Counted from the stretch's first letter, positions 23,645-36,800 are shown. The stretch: DNA of 64,000 nucleotides from Camillea tinctor (GCA_022578605.1 MU394058.1:186001-250000), one strand, 5' to 3'. Program-made: numbers and translations. Notes: generated from the letters alone by a model not told the origin.

Positions 23645-25087
23645 GATGGGATACAACGATGCTAATGATGGCGGCTCTGACGTGTTGGTTTGTCCTTAGT
23701 CCGACTGAATAGGAGTTGACACGTGCAAAATATTGAATTTTCTTTTCTTTCCTCTTCGGTTTTTTTTTTACCCCCTTGCTCTAGAAAAGAATAATCTCAC
23801 GAACCGCGGTGGCGGGTGAGAGTTGTGTAAATGGTTGAAGTGATGTGACGTGACGTGGTCGAAGCGACGGACAAATGGATGGATACACGGGTCGTTTCTC
23901 TGGTCTTGGTGGTATGTAAGTAGGTAACCTATGTAAGTGTAAGTGGTATGTAGTAGTATGAAAATTGTTTCGGTGAGGCCTTGGCTAAAGGAGAGAGAGA
24001 AAGAGGGGGCAATTGATAAGTACTTTAGTGCGTATTGCCAGTAACCTTAGTATGTAAGTAGTTGCAAGGTCTGGCCTGACAGGCGGTGAAGGCCGAGACC
24101 GCGGCTGCAAATATACAACATCCGGCTGGTTGTTATCACGTCCAACTACATAACCTATACATACGTTACTGTACCGTATGTATAGTACATATGTGTACGG
24201 TATGTCTATACCTTTCCTTTTATACCTAAGTACCGCTACGCTGTCTCACAGCATGAAAAAGTTGCGTGATTGATGCGAGTTTATTATTGATCTATTATTC
24301 ATTTTAATGTTATTTGTTTTTTTGTTTTTGTTTCCCGTATTCTTTCTAGTTAGTAGATTAACCTAGGGTAATCGAAGTTGTGTACTAGCATGTATGTTAC
24401 CTAAATAAGGTATTATTTTGTATACCTAGATGAAGGAGAAGAGAACGAAGGGTTGCATAAAGCGAGGGGAAGGAAAGGCGAAAAAAAATATTCTTAGTAC
24501 TAGGTGGGTACTACCTAAGCCCAACCTATGGAAAGGTTTAGCTCGGGTTATACAGCAGAACGCCACTATAAATCAAAGCCACAGATGATAAGTCTCGGCG
24601 AAATCTACCTTCCTTTCAGTTATACCTTATACTTACATAGGTGCATAAGTAAATTTAACAATCAACCAGTTAACAGGGCTTTGCATTTACCAGTGTACTG
24701 CTTTTTGATTCGTTGAATCAAGGTAGTATACACTACCTACCTCCTAAACAGGTAACTAGGCATAAGGTCCCCCCCAAACCCCTTTTTTTTTCGTACCGGA
24801 AATGTTCCGTGCTTCGTACATGGCTCCCTTACCCATGGCTCGGGTATCTCATTTTCTCATTTCAGATGACCGCTCTTTGCTTCACCTTGGGACTCGGTGT
24901 CATCAACTTACAGACCACCTAGTATAATGTAATGTACCTAGATAGTACCTAGATCAATTCTCCGGCACTACCCTCGCAACGTCTATCCTTGGAAGACAAC
25001 ACTAGTTGACTAGGTCCCAATCTCTGCTCAACTCTGGCATGGAAAGCATGCTACCCGTCCAGGTCCATACCATCGGCCCATTCCCTC
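23645..25087. other. Intergenic between small membrane protein gene and ura5 3' end
   Basis: 1.4 kb. It includes the promoter side of the 67-aa gene (directly above 23645). Short frames at 24528-24922 show no domain. TACCTA/TAGGTA words are frequent (24350-24960). Confidence 0.5.
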
Positions 25088-25759
25088 TCAATCGCTCGCT
25101 CCGAACTTGGCACGGTACTCTTCGATCCGAGCAATGTCCGCATCGGATATTACCCCTTTCATGCCAGCAATGATGTCCTGGAGCTTCACAATGGCCACGA
25201 TGGGGATTTGATACTCCTTGCGTAGCTGGCCGATGGCGCTTGTCTTGCCGTCGCCCTCGGGGAGGGTCTCCTGGCGGTCGAGGGCCACCACGATACCCAC
25301 GACGGTGCCGCCGGCGGCGCGGATCATGTCGATGGCCTGGCGCTTGGCGGTGCCGGCGGACACGACGTCGTCGATGATGAGAACCCGCTTGCCCTTGAGC
25401 GGGGAGCCGACGATGGTGCCGCCCTCGCCGTGGTCCTTGGCCTCCTTGCGGTCGAAGCTGTAGGCGGCATTTCGGTACTTGGCGCGGTCCATCTTGATGA
25501 GGGCGTAGAAGGCGGTGGCGGCCAGGGGGATGCCCTTATAGGCGGGGCCGAAGATGACGTCGAACTCGGGGGCCTCGGCGGCGATGGTCTGGGCGTAGGC
25601 GTCCATGATGGGCTCGTGCAGGGCGCCCGTGTAGAAGTCCCCCGCGTTGAAGAAGTAGGGTGATATGCGCTTCGACTTGAGCTCGAAGGACCCGAATCGC
25701 AACGCGCCACCCTCGAGGGCCGCCTTCAGGAAGTCTTGCTTGTACTGTGGGAGCGCCAT
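25088..25759 (-). CDS. ura5: Orotate phosphoribosyltransferase
   Basis: Catalyses orotate + PRPP to orotidine 5'-monophosphate + PPi, step five of de novo UMP synthesis, in the cytosol. Intronless, 223 residues, the usual length for fungal Ura5. The start [20 protein letters not shown] matches the family N-terminus. Substrate loops are visible: [12 protein letters not shown] (about 29-40), [11 protein letters not shown] (about 70-80), and the PRPP signature [15 protein letters not shown] (about 125-140), with acidic pair DD. The C-terminus ends in the fungal helix [14 protein letters not shown]. Third codon positions are strongly G/C, as expected of an expressed housekeeping gene. It is divergent from nog1 across a 713-bp spacer. 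Loss of this gene is known in fungi to confer 5-FOA resistance and uracil auxotrophy. Confidence 0.97.
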   Translation of the reverse strand: MALPQYKQDFLKAALEGGALRFGSFELKSKRISPYFFNAGDFYTGALHEPIMDAYAQTIAAEAPEFDVIFGPAYKGIPLAATAFYALIKMDRAKYRNAAYSFDRKEAKDHGEGGTIVGSPLKGKRVLIIDDVVSAGTAKRQAIDMIRAAGGTVVGIVVALDRQETLPEGDGKTSAIGQLRKEYQIPIVAIVKLQDIIAGMKGVISDADIARIEEYRAKFGASD

Positions 25760-26472
25760 GGCCGGTGATATGTTATTGATGAGCTACAATTGTTTTCTTT
25801 TTCTTTTTCTTTTCTTCTCTTGCTGTTCTATCTTTGTCATCAGGGTCTGTCTACATGAAGGTTTCCGAGGCGGGGCAGAGAAGAAAGGTCATGGGATAGG
25901 ATATATATATATCTATACCTTCAGCTCGCCTTCTTAAGATGTCTTTCTGTTTGTCTTTCTTGTCTTTGAATGACTCGTCAAAGTCAATATGAAATTATGA
26001 AACTAGCTAAGATTTGGCAATATGCGTTGTTTTTTTGATCTTATCTTATAAAAAAAAGTTCATCTAAAGACAGAAGCAGATAAACTTGGTGGTGGTACGT
26101 ACTACTAGCCTAGTGATAATGATGGTGGGGGATAAAAAAAGTCACTCTAAAAAAAGTACCTGCATTGACTAGTCCCCCCTCTCCCTCCATTATCAGCGAT
26201 AAGATAAATCGATAAGATGGTGAATTAGTCTACACTAGGTAGATAATGGCTTATCTGATAATTTTTTTTTGTGAAGCGACTCCACATTTTGCACTTCACT
26301 CTAACTCTCACTCCATTCTCTCTTGTCTCTCTGCCTCTGTATCTCCCTTCTCCGTTTCTATCTTGATTCCGCCTTCACCTTTTTTCCTTCTCTCTTTCTA
26401 AATTTTTTTTGTTTTGTTTTCGTATATACAAAGCCTGCCTTGGTCTGTTGCATTACCCCAGTATTGCCCAAG
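25760..26472. promoter_or_regulatory. Shared divergent promoter region ura5/nog1 with GATA-like sites
   Basis: 713 bp between the start codons of ura5 (minus) and nog1 (plus). It contains pyrimidine/purine strand-biased tracts next to both genes. A cluster of GATAAG words lies at 26198-26203, 26211-26216 and, reversed, 26250-26255, with further GATAA at about 26242 and 26257. GATA-factor binding is an inference from the motif alone. Confidence 0.5.
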
Positions 26473-28908
26473 ATGAAGACCAGCTGGAAGGATATCCCTC
26501 CGGTTCCTAACCATACCGAATTCCTGGACAGTATGCGATCCAACATTCAACCCTTCTTCCCCTTTCTGCTATCTCTTTCTTTCTGCTATCCTTGAAGAGG
26601 AAACCATATAAAAAAAATGCTAATATTAGTTCTTCCCTGATAGTCGTCCTGTCCCGTACCCAGCGACGTCTGCCCACGCAAATCCGGTATGTGCCCATTA
26701 TCAAATCCAATCTTCAATGCGCCATGGATCGCTAATATCCAACCATCTCAGTTCTGGCTTCAAGATCTCTAGAATCAGAGGTTTCTATACCCGAAAGATC
26801 AAGTTCACCCAAGAGACCTTTTCCGAAAAGTTTGCCCTGTTAGTATACAAGAAAACATGCTCCTGTCTCGTTATGCGCAGCGCTGACCTTTATCACCAGA
26901 ATGTAATCTTTCCCTCGCATCTTTCTGCATGAATATGAAGACTGCATGTTGACCTGTGAATAGCCTTGAGAGCTTCCCGCGCCTGCAAGACATCCATCCT
27001 TTCCAGTAAGTTGGCTTTCTATGCTACCCTACCTCCACCCCCCTTATCAAAAGCAGGAACTCATACGTGATAAACCAACAGCAAGGATCTCCTTAATACC
27101 CTCTACGATGCCGACCACTTTCGCATTGCCCTCGGACATCTCTCCACGGCCAAGCATTTGATAGAGACCATCTCGCGAGACTATGTGCGCCTAGTGAAAT
27201 ACGCCCAGAGTCTGTACCAATGCAAACAGCTCAAGCGGGCTGCCCTAGGTCGCATGGCCACTATCACCAAGAAACTCAAGGACCCCTTACTCTACCTGGA
27301 CCAGGTTCGTCAGCATCTGGGGCGTCTTCCCTCGATAGACCCCAACACTCGTACTCTGGTCATTGCCGGGTACCCCAATGTTGGAAAATCCTCCTTCCTG
27401 CGCAGCGTTACCCGCGCCGATGTCGCGGTCGAGCCATATGCCTTCACCACCAAGAGTTTGTACGTGGGCCACATGGACTACAAATACCTCCGTTTCCAAG
27501 TCATCGACACCCCTGGAATTTTGGATCACCCTCTCGAAGAGATGAACACCATTGAGATGCAGAGTATTACCGCTATAGCTCATCTGCGGTCCGCAATTCT
27601 CTACTTTATGGATATTTCCGAGCAGTGCGGTTACAGCATCCACGCCCAGATTCAGCTCTTCCGAAGTATCAAGCCCTTATTCGCCAACAAGCTAGTTTTT
27701 ATTGTGGTCAACAAGATCGACATCCTGAGACCTGAGGAGTTGGATGCGAAGACGAGCGGAGAACTTGAGTCCTTGCTATCATCTGGAGAGGTAGAGTTGC
27801 TCAAGCTCTCTTGCAACACCCAAGAGGGTGTGCAGGAAGTGAAGAATGCTGTTTGCGAGCGACTGCTGGCTGAACGAGTTGCCCAGAAGTTGAAGGCCGG
27901 CACAAACGCCAGCGGTGCTGTGGGTAGTAGATTGGCTGATGTTATGACACGTATCCATGTAGCCCAGCCTATGGATGGTGTCGTGAGGGAGACTTTCGTG
28001 CCAGATGCTGTTCAGACCCTGAAGAAATACAGCAAGGATGACCCAGAACGCCGACTTCTCGCAAGGGATATGGAGGAGGCCAACGGCGGCGCTGGTGTGT
28101 TTAACGTCGATCTCAAGGCTGATTACATTCTCGATAACCCTGAATGGAAGTACGATAGAATACCTGAGATTTTCGATGGCAAGAACGTTGCAGACTATAT
28201 CGACCCCGAAATCGATGCTAAACTACAGGCTCTGGAAGAGGAGGAAGAGCAGCTTGAGGCTCAGGGATACTATGATTCGGATGAGGAGATCGACGATGCT
28301 GAAGAGGCAGATATTCGAACCAAGGCAGAACTCATTCGGGAGAAGCAGGCCCTGATTCGCAACGAGTCCAGAATGCGCAGAGTCAAGAACCGTGCCGTCT
28401 TGCCCCGCAAGGCTCTCAAGAAGTCCCTGTCCCAACTTGAAGACTCACTCGATCAGCTTGGTGTTGACACCGAGGATCTGCAACTCGCAGCTAGAGCGCA
28501 ATCCACGGGTCGTGGCCGGTCGCTTACTCGGAGCCGGCTTGGCACGGAGGATTCAAACGCGATGGACGTGGATGAGACGCCTAAGGATAGGCTAAGATCC
28601 AAGAGCCGAGCTCGGAGCCAGCCGGCAACCAACAGACGTGTAGACGGTGTTGTGGACGAGCAAATGAGGACCAAGGCGGAAAAGGTGGCCAAGCTAGGCC
28701 AGAGGAAGATGAACCGTATGGCAAGACAGGGAGAGGCAGACAGACATATTGCCGCCTCATTACCCAAGCACTTGGTAAGTGTTTTTCCTCTCCTTTGCAT
28801 TATTTATTTGTCCCTATTTTTCCCAATCGGTAATCTTGTTTCGTCGACTAACGCGTATGCAAACAGTTCGCGGGCAAACGGACAATGGGCAAGACGTCTC
28901 GTCGTTAA
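26473..28908 (+). CDS. nog1: Nucleolar GTP-binding protein Nog1 (60S ribosome biogenesis)
   Basis: An OBG-class GTPase needed for maturation and export of pre-60S ribosomes. My model has seven exons: 26473-26530, 26644-26686, 26752-26838, 26900-26902, 26964-27005, 27082-28774 and 28867-28908. The product is 655 residues, against about 647 in yeast. The fourth exon is only AAT. It restores the conserved KFALILESFPR stretch between two 61-nt introns. Family hallmarks: [12 protein letters not shown] start, DYVRL...[16 protein letters not shown]1 [10 protein letters not shown] (about 172-181), G3 DTPGIL (about 219), G4 NKIDI (about 287), then [19 protein letters not shown] and [10 protein letters not shown]...[12 protein letters not shown]. 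The C-terminus is basic and Ser/Arg-rich, and the last exon gives [13 protein letters not shown]. Homology is very strong; only the microexon junction needs RNA evidence. Confidence 0.95.
26900..26902 (+). other. nog1: Three-nucleotide microexon (AAT) of nog1
   Basis: Upstream intron 26839-26899 (donor GTTAGT, branch CTGAC, acceptor ACCAG) and downstream intron 26903-26963 (donor GTAATC, branch TTGAC, acceptor ATAG) flank just AAT. CT + AAT + C gives CTA ATC, i.e. Leu-Ile, which fits the Nog1 spacing F-x-x-I-L-x-x-F. A model without the microexon gives a stop codon or a shortened conserved segment. Confidence 0.7.
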
Positions 28909-30316
28909 AGGTAAAAGGGGGAGGGAGACTGGATTATACCACTATTTCATCACTTCTGTTGCTGCTGCTCTATGTAAAAGACTACATCGCCATTACTTGC
29001 ATCATACCACTACTGCCATTACTACCATCAATAACTCTGCTATACTTCGGAATCAGAAGGGGTGAGGCTGAGGTTAGAGGAGAGTACATGAGAGCTACTT
29101 TTCACCCATTGGCGTTTTTGGAGGGAATCTCGGGTCCTGCCCCGTTATGTGATTTTGCTTGCTAGGTAGTTACGCGTAGAAAGAAAATACCTGATAAAAT
29201 AAGCACACGAACGCGCATGCTTTGAGCCCAGTGGTATCTTATGTAGCTCCCCTCATCTCGTACTCCTTCTCTCTGTTCCTGATCTAGATCTAGAAAGGAC
29301 CTCGACGTCGATCTCGCTTAGGGAAGTGAAAGTAGATTGGTTTGGGCACATGAATAGAGGGATGTGAGGAGAGAAGGAGAATTTTATCTATGCATGCTTC
29401 TCTTATTTGTTGTTTATCATACATCGTGTACGCATACATGCTCATGTACTTATTTTATCTTCTGCCTTCTCTCCGTAATCCCTACTCCATTCCCCTTTGG
29501 GCCCCCTCTGTATGTATTCTCGTTCCGATTATCCTCCCTAGCTATATATATCATATGCGTAATGTGTATGTCATGTCTTGACACCCTCCTTCAACCCCCC
29601 CCTCCCTCCTCTTTTTTTTTTAAACCTTAAGCATTTATCGTCTCTATCATTTCTGACCCGTCTTTATGCATGTTCTATGTATAATTTTAAGAAAAAGAGA
29701 AAACCACCCTCTAATGCTTGCCCAAGAACCCCCCCACGCCTTTATTCTTCTATCTTTTCTGTCTTCTGATAGTGATCAAGGGTCTCAAGTACAACAAGGA
29801 GATAAGAAATCCAGTCCCCATCCTATAGCTATAGTAGGCGGGGACAATAGGAGAAAATAAAAGGAGTTTCGGAGGTATGAAAAGCCAGACTGCTTAAATA
29901 AGTTGGAAAATATTGTAAGGAGAAATGGGGAGGGATTAAAAGAAGGAAAATCGAACTGTACACTAGTAATTCGAACCCTCAAAATGCATAGTTAATGTAT
30001 AACGCATAATCGTAAGACATATAAAGAAAGAGAGAGAGAGAGAGTAAGAGAGAGCTATAAAAAAAAAAAAAAAAAAGGAGGTCATCCCCTTGGGTTGGTG
30101 GTATCACATAAGAGGAAGGTTAAAAGAAAAAATAGGTAAATAAAAAGAACGTTTTTTTTGTTTCATTCTATCACAAGACCAGCTTGATATTGCTAGCTGT
30201 CCGGGGTAAAGGGGAATGGAGTTGCTAACTACCTAATCCACTATTGGGTAGTAGTGGTGGTGATGGTGGTAGATCATCGTAGTAGTACATTTGCACACTA
30301 TCAAATTTTCTTCTTC
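28909..30316. other. Intergenic between convergent nog1 and GNAT genes
   Basis: 1.4 kb holding both 3' untranslated regions. Contents are low-complexity: T-runs, GA repeat (about 30028-30054) and an A-run at 30060-30076. No gene seen. Confidence 0.55.
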
Positions 30317-31524
30317 TTAGAGGTCGTCGATGGCAGTTTGAACGCCTACATTTGGCCAGAGAGTTTGGATCAGATCACTGAGGCGTTGGATGCTGGGAGG
30401 AAGGGGAGGGATTACCATGTCGTTCCAACCGCCTCCTCCGAAGGTAGCCTTGCTCGGGCCCACGTGCTCAAAGCCAAATCTTTTGTAGTAATTGACCAAG
30501 TACTGCTCGGAGGTTAGAATTTAGCTAGGCTAGGTTGAGTACAACATTTTGGGGGGGAGAGGGCTCGTGTGCTTGCTTACATCTTGACAGATGAGTGCGA
30601 CACGGTCAGCTAGAACCGAGTTCTTAACCTGCTGCAAATATGCCTTCATGATCAGCTTGCCCAACCCGCAACCTTGCAGCTTGGGTTCAACGGCAAGAGA
30701 GTGAATGCAGATAGTGCGGCCGATCTCCTGGTGGCCGACGGAGGATGTGTTCCGGCGGTTCGTCTTGTAATCTCGCGGGTAGTCCATGGCTTCATCGGTG
30801 ACCACGTCGGCATTGGAACGTGTCGAGATGATATGGGCCAGCAGTACGCTCACAGCACCATCATTGCGACCCGTCTCTACCGGCTTAGCCGTGCGAAGAG
30901 TATCGATCTCGAAGTTCTTGGCACTAGCACTGCTCGGAACTACTGTGCAGAAGACGCCCATGCACAGCTCGGGGCAGACGGTGAGACGATACTCAAACTA
31001 TATTATATCATTTTATTGTTATTATTATTGTTATAATTATTATTATTGGTTAGTTCGTCTCAAAATCAGGGAGTCGGGGGAGAGATATATGTAGGGTATG
31101 ATCTCCAACGCAACCTCGCCACGTGATGGAGGGTAGATGCGGTGCAACAGCAAGGTTTCAGTCGTCGACTCACCTTTTCTCTCGAACAGCGATGGTCCGG
31201 ATTGGGAAATGCGGCATTCTCCAGGGCGATGCAGCTCTCCAGATCCGAGATGGTGATGGGACGGATATTGGGGGCAAAAGGGACGGGTAGGATATCATTG
31301 ATACCCGTGGGCAGCTTGCTCTGGCGGCGGCTGTCGCTGATGTTCTTCTGGGCAGTAACCACATCGTCGGCGAGGTCCTCCGTGTCATCAATAGCGGTAT
31401 CGGGACCGGACGGGTCGGGCATGGCGGACGGCTTTTGGCCCAGACCCAGGCTCTGGCTCTGGCTCTGGCCCTGGCCCTGGTCCTGGTCCCGGTCCTCGGT
31501 GGTCTTGTGAGGTGATGCCGACAT
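30317..31524 (-). CDS. GNAT-family N-acetyltransferase (arylalkylamine/polyamine type)
   Basis: Transfers acetyl from acetyl-CoA to an amine. The fold resembles AANAT-like fungal enzymes such as yeast Paa1, but the substrate cannot be read from sequence. Exons: 31524-31174, 30997-30581 and 30502-30317, all joined in phase 0; 317 residues. The first about 40 residues are a Gln/Ser/Gly dipeptide-repeat leader. The domain starts near NIRPITISDLESCIALENAAFP. Exon 2 adds FEYRLTVCPEL and the acetyl-CoA loop SLAVEPKLQGCGLGK (Q/R-x-x-G-x-G at about 225-230). Exon 3 carries YLVNYYKRFGFEHVGPS, the usual motif B. An acidic/polar loop (about 150-205) separates strands, as in other fungal members. Introns are 176 and 78 nt. 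Convergent with nog1. Confidence 0.88.
31433..31495 (-). repeat. CTGGYC hexamer minisatellite in the GNAT 5' coding region
   Basis: About ten imperfect CTGGCT/CTGGCC/CTGGTC units on the plus strand. On the coding strand they yield DQDQGQGQSQSQSLGLGQ. A related hexamer tract lies at about 41735-41778. Confidence 0.85.
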
Positions 31525-33802
31525 GGCGGGGAACCGTTGATTGGCTGCACCGCTTCAACCCGTAATAAAGAGAGTCTGAAGTAAAAGGCGGGGTGCAGAC
31601 GGGAAAGCCGATCAATCACTTGCAGAGAAACCTGCAGAATAATTTTGTGATTATGATTTTGTGCTGTGAGCTGCGAACTTATCAGCTGTGACGGCCAAAA
31701 AAAAAATGAGGGTCGAAGTTTGAAGTTGCAATGCTGACCTGACGGTACGGGATGGGATGGGATGAGATGAGATGAGAAGGTCAATGAATAAGTAGCAATA
31801 ACAACCTTGAATAGAAGAATTAATTATTCGGTTGCCTTAGTGAAAAGTCATAAAGGAGAAGAAGGACTAGAGATCAACTGTGTTGTCATATGTAGTGGGT
31901 ATGTGGGTTATGTGGATGTGGTTGGGTAAGTTTGGTTTAGTTGGATGGACAGAAAAAGAAAAAGAAAGATAAGTGAATCGATGGGGAAAGAGACTAAAAC
32001 TTGAGTTTTGTATCTTGCCTTGGTGTCCTAAGGAAGGAAGAAAAAAAATTCATAATCAAGAAATTGATCTGAACCTTCCTACTTTTTTTTCCGTTTGAGT
32101 TTTTTTCTTCTCCCTCTTCTTCTTTATCAACATAAATAAGCAATAAGAAGGGGGTGTACCTACCTTATTAAGGACAACTCTGCGTACACATGGCAGGAAC
32201 GATACATAAGAAAACCCTTTGGACTAGGAGGTACATACCTTCTTACCTACTACCTAGATACGTACATGTAAGGATGTAGCGCTGGTAGGTTGACTAAGCT
32301 GAAAAAAAAAGTATCTATGCATACTTGTACTCGATCCTATGTTGATTTCTATTGTCATCTCGCGTTGGTCAGCTGGCAATTACTACATGTACATACCTAG
32401 CTACATAGTACCTCATAGTAGCTAATAACAACATCTTGTATGCCTTATTCGCTACTGTATAAGTTATGTATGTAAATGTACTCGCTACCTAGGTAGGTAC
32501 CTCTTTACTTTCATCTAACTACCTAAATACTAAACGATCTGCCATTTACTCATCAAATGGTCTGGATCATTTCCCAATACTGTTGCTATCCTTGATTCAC
32601 ATCCTGCAGATCCCCCTCCTAACCCCCTCCCCCCCCTCTATTCCCCAGACTTGATCAGCCCTGGAGCTTAGAGTTGAACCCGATCACAGGGCTAACACAA
32701 CACTTAACGTCATCAGCCCCCTCGACCAACTTAGGTAGGCAGCTACTAAGTTAGTTAGTCACCCATTGTTTGATTAGGTACTCTAGATGCCTCCTTAAGT
32801 ACCGTGCCCCATCCACCCCGTACCCGCTTACCACGTAGGTACCTAAGATAGTGGCGAGTGGACTTGTCTCTATACCTCTGTAGCCACTCACCCTCTAACC
32901 TCAAGTACAATAACACCAAAGTCGAAGCGAGAGACAAAAATCACCAAAAGGAAAGGGGAAAAAAAAAGGAAGATGAGAGAATAGTCCGAACCAGAGGGTA
33001 TCATTGCCTGTATCTCGTCTGTGCTATAGTACATTTGTAGCTCATAAACTACAACATCACTCGTCCCTCGTGTGCTGTCCGACTGCCCATTCTCCCCTCT
33101 CCCGATCCAAATGCCCAATCTCTTTAAAAGACCTCACACATTTCTCCTCGTGCTTCCTTTTTTTTTTCTTGTGTGTTTTTGTATCCTTTCTCGCTTTTTT
33201 AATTCGTAGATGTATAGGATCCGAAACACGCTCGAGATACGACAGAAAACATAACAACAATTGCAACCCGAACCCATATAATAACCGGCGCCCTTTATAG
33301 GAGAAGAGAAGAAAAAAAGCAAGGGGACCGGAAAAAAAAAGACAAGGGACAAGTAAAATGAAAGGAAAATCAAACACAATCACTATGGTATTTCGACGTC
33401 GTCTTCCGACCCTTTTGCGCTTTTTTTTTGTGGTATCTTGAGAGACGACATCCGCCTGCTCCATTTGCAACGCCGTTACTGCTTCACGCAGCTCGTGGTA
33501 TCATATCTGTGCCATATAGCGTCAAGCGAAATCGTGTGCGAAGCATCATCCGACTGCCCGAGGGGAATCGAAAAGAAGGAAACGACCAAAATCGAACGCG
33601 ATCAAAACTGTCAAACTTGATCAAGGAAAGAGAAACGAAACGAAAATAAATAAAAGCAGCGGACGGAAAGGGAGAAAAATATCAGTCGCAATGGGTAAAC
33701 AGAACTGACGGATGCATGATCAGAGGACTGGAGGGGTATTTTGTACGCCAGGGTATATCCAGCCGAGGGGGTATTGCACGTAGAGCATCTAAAAGACGGA
33801 AT
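31525..33802. other. Intergenic between GNAT promoter side and KH gene 3' end
   Basis: 2.3 kb. The 31525-32100 part is probably the GNAT promoter and leader. A dense set of TACCTAGGTA-like words occurs at 32235-32530. The 33000-33800 part is A/G-rich on the plus strand and probably belongs to the KH transcript 3' end. No further gene recognised. Confidence 0.5.
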
Positions 33803-36800
33803 CTAACGAAATGGTCCGATTGGACCGGGGTATCCTGAATTGGTGGAATGCGATGTCGATGGTCGCCCACTGTCGCCCGACGCGCGCGTGCCGTGGCGCG
33901 GCGTCACGTCGCCGCCATGGGTGATGCTGTTGGGGGTTAGTTTGTGGTCGAACCCGTTGCCAAAGTGTCGGCTCGACCAGTGGCTGCTGTCGTCGTCTGG
34001 AAGATTGACCCCGCTATCATTCCAGGGGTTGCGATCAGCATTGAAGCTGCGGGTGGACTCGATCGAGATCAACGATGACTTAGACACGTTGTTCGACCCT
34101 TTGAAAAACGTGTTCATCGAGTGCGAGCTGTTCTTTCTGCGATCAAGGGACGAGAGCAGTTGAGATGGCTTGCGAAGTTTGTCAAAGAGAGTGGTGCTTC
34201 GCTGCTGCGACATCTCTTCGCCAAAGGCTGGCTTCGTGGGCGAGTCAGTACTGACAGGAGCGGGTGCATGCTGCAGTAGCTTCGAGTCAAAATACTGAAG
34301 CGAATCCTCAAACGAATCCGACTTGGGGCGAGGAATGGCGCCTTTGACAATGGTGATGTCGACGCCAGATGCAGCACATTTCTGCATGAGGAATTCAATA
34401 GCATCACGCAAGCCGCCAGCATTGTTCCTAGTGAGCTTCCAAAGCAGAGTCACGGTACGTTCTCCGTCGTCTGTCTTCTCTTCGGGGTTTTCGTGGACTT
34501 CGAGCGTCACCTCATGCTGGGTTTTCAGTTTGGAAACAAGTTCGTTAACGAACTCGGGGGATTCAACAAATTTAACCAGAGATGGGGTTCGGGTCAGAAC
34601 CAGTTCGTGGGTTTCTGGGACCATACCCTATAGATGATATCTTAGTATTTTCGGTTGCAATCAGGTAGGCACTGTCCTTACCAAGAATTCATCAGCGCAT
34701 AGCGGCACCTGCCATTCGGGGCCAGTAACAGTGACCTCATCGCTTGCCTGCTCCGTGCTGGGGAAGACGATCTTGCAGTTCCACTTCTTTTCAAGCTCAT
34801 CAATGTCCTGTAAGCGGGCAACAAGCTGACGGTGGTACAGGCGGTCAACGTGAACCACCTGGGAGGTGAATTCGGAATGCTGATTCTTGGTGAGTGACTA
34901 CTTTCTAGCTAAACGAACACCAAAGAGGATGCTTACGGCTCTGTCCACCATGTCTAGGATCTCTGACTTGACCAGCTCGAGGTTCTGGGCATTGCGGGCA
35001 GGAGTGCGGCAGATGACGTTATCAACCTTGACATCATCATCTTCACGGCCCATGCCACCTATTTTGCAGGTTAATACTATTGGTTTATGGTCTTGTGACG
35101 TAGATTCGATGCCTTACCTCGATCCATCGCATTCGAAAATTTGACGAATACGGAATGTTTCTTCATGATGCGTTGGATATGTTGTCCACCAATACCAATG
35201 ATTCGCTTGTGGTATTGGTCAGGTACATGGAAAGAGATGGAAGCAGGCATCTCCTGTTCCACAAGGGTCATGCCTTGCTTCATCGAGTCGTATGTCGGAG
35301 CGAGGACATCGATGTCGAAGTTGTACTCTCTGAAACTATCGAAGATAATCTGAACATTACCTAGGGAGGGGATACGTAAGTTTGATATGCCAGTTAGATT
35401 TGGTGACATACGTACTCTGAGTCATGATCTTGTTGATCTTGCCGTTTTTCTTGCCCGAAACGAACTCCTTGTGCTCGTTGGCCAGCTCGATCTTGACCCG
35501 AATTTGATGCGGAGTTTGGTTAACAAACTTGATCTGCGATAACACCATGAGTGCTGATTTTACGGCATCGTCGGATCCAGTGAGCGTGAAAGTCGACTTG
35601 TCGAAGGAAAGGTCGGCGTCGGAATTGGCACAGATATCGCCTAGCATGATGCGGATATCTTGGGGGCTTGGAATCTGGGATGCCCCGTTTGGTTGGATCC
35701 ACCAAGACGCAAAATAGAATTGACCGGCCTACGCTCTCAAAGTTAGTGCTTATTGCCTTGCAGAGAGGATGACTAGGCAGATGATGACTAGGTACGTACA
35801 AGAGACATGATCTCCTTCATGGTACGCTCAATTTGAAGTCCTTCGACACCCTGGACGCGGATCATGTTGCGTTGTGAAGCCAGCGGCGGGAACATGATGT
35901 AGGTACCATTGGTTTCCATGATTTTGCGAACCTTATCCATCCGACTGAGTAGGATACTGTCGAGCTTGGGTGCAGAAACAACGGCATCCTTCATGAATAG
36001 TTTCGTCCGGTTGACAAGTTCATGGATCTTACGCTTTGCCAACTCAATGCCCTGGGGGTTCTCGCCGGTAATGAAAATCTCGTCTGGGTTTCGGCGACTG
36101 GCATTGGGTGGGCAATACTGATAAAGCTGTGCGAATGGTGGGAAATAGATGGCGGTGTTGGTGGCCGACTCGATCAGTTTTATGTTCTTTCGCGAACGAC
36201 CACATACGATGGGATGTAGTGTGCTTTCGAAACGCATCAAATCAAGCTCTCGTCCCAGCTAGACTTGAGGTTAGCGAGGTCTTTGCCATTGTCACAGGAT
36301 TCAAGCGCACCAATTTGTCAATGAAGATGAGAATCTGGGTCTTGGCATGTTCGGTCGACTCGATGTCACCGTAGATGGCAAATCTCCACCTCTGGTCTCT
36401 AATCACCTCCACATCGCCGTTGAGGCCGTCGATTGTGGGAGTAAGCTTGGGCCCTAGAACGAACAAATCCGCACCGCAGAAGGTGGAAAACGTGGCCAGG
36501 GCATCAATAACCTCCTTCTTCAAGGTGCCGGCCTGAGAATCGACAATCAATCCATAGTCAACGTCGACGGTAGCGCACCTCTACAATTTGCACAATTTAG
36601 TTAAAAACATAGTCATCACAAGTTACACAAGGCTAGAGAATGCATACCAACGCCAAAGGCGTACCGCTCAGGATCGTCTCACGGCTTTTGTGGACCAATT
36701 CCGGAGAGCCGGAGAGGCAGACGGTGGTAACCTGTCCCTTGATATGCTTCGGGTTAGTGGATATGACGTGAGCCTCAATGGGTAAAGGACCCTTTGTAAG

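Noticed and set aside
25324..25710. Ser/Pro-rich frame overlapping ura5 on the same strand
   Set aside because: Frame-shifted shadow of ura5; its composition is only the G/C-ended third positions read out of frame.
29960..29985. GGGTTCGAATT on the minus strand as a tRNA B-box
   Set aside because: No matching A-box or acceptor stem at the right distance, so no tRNA is called.
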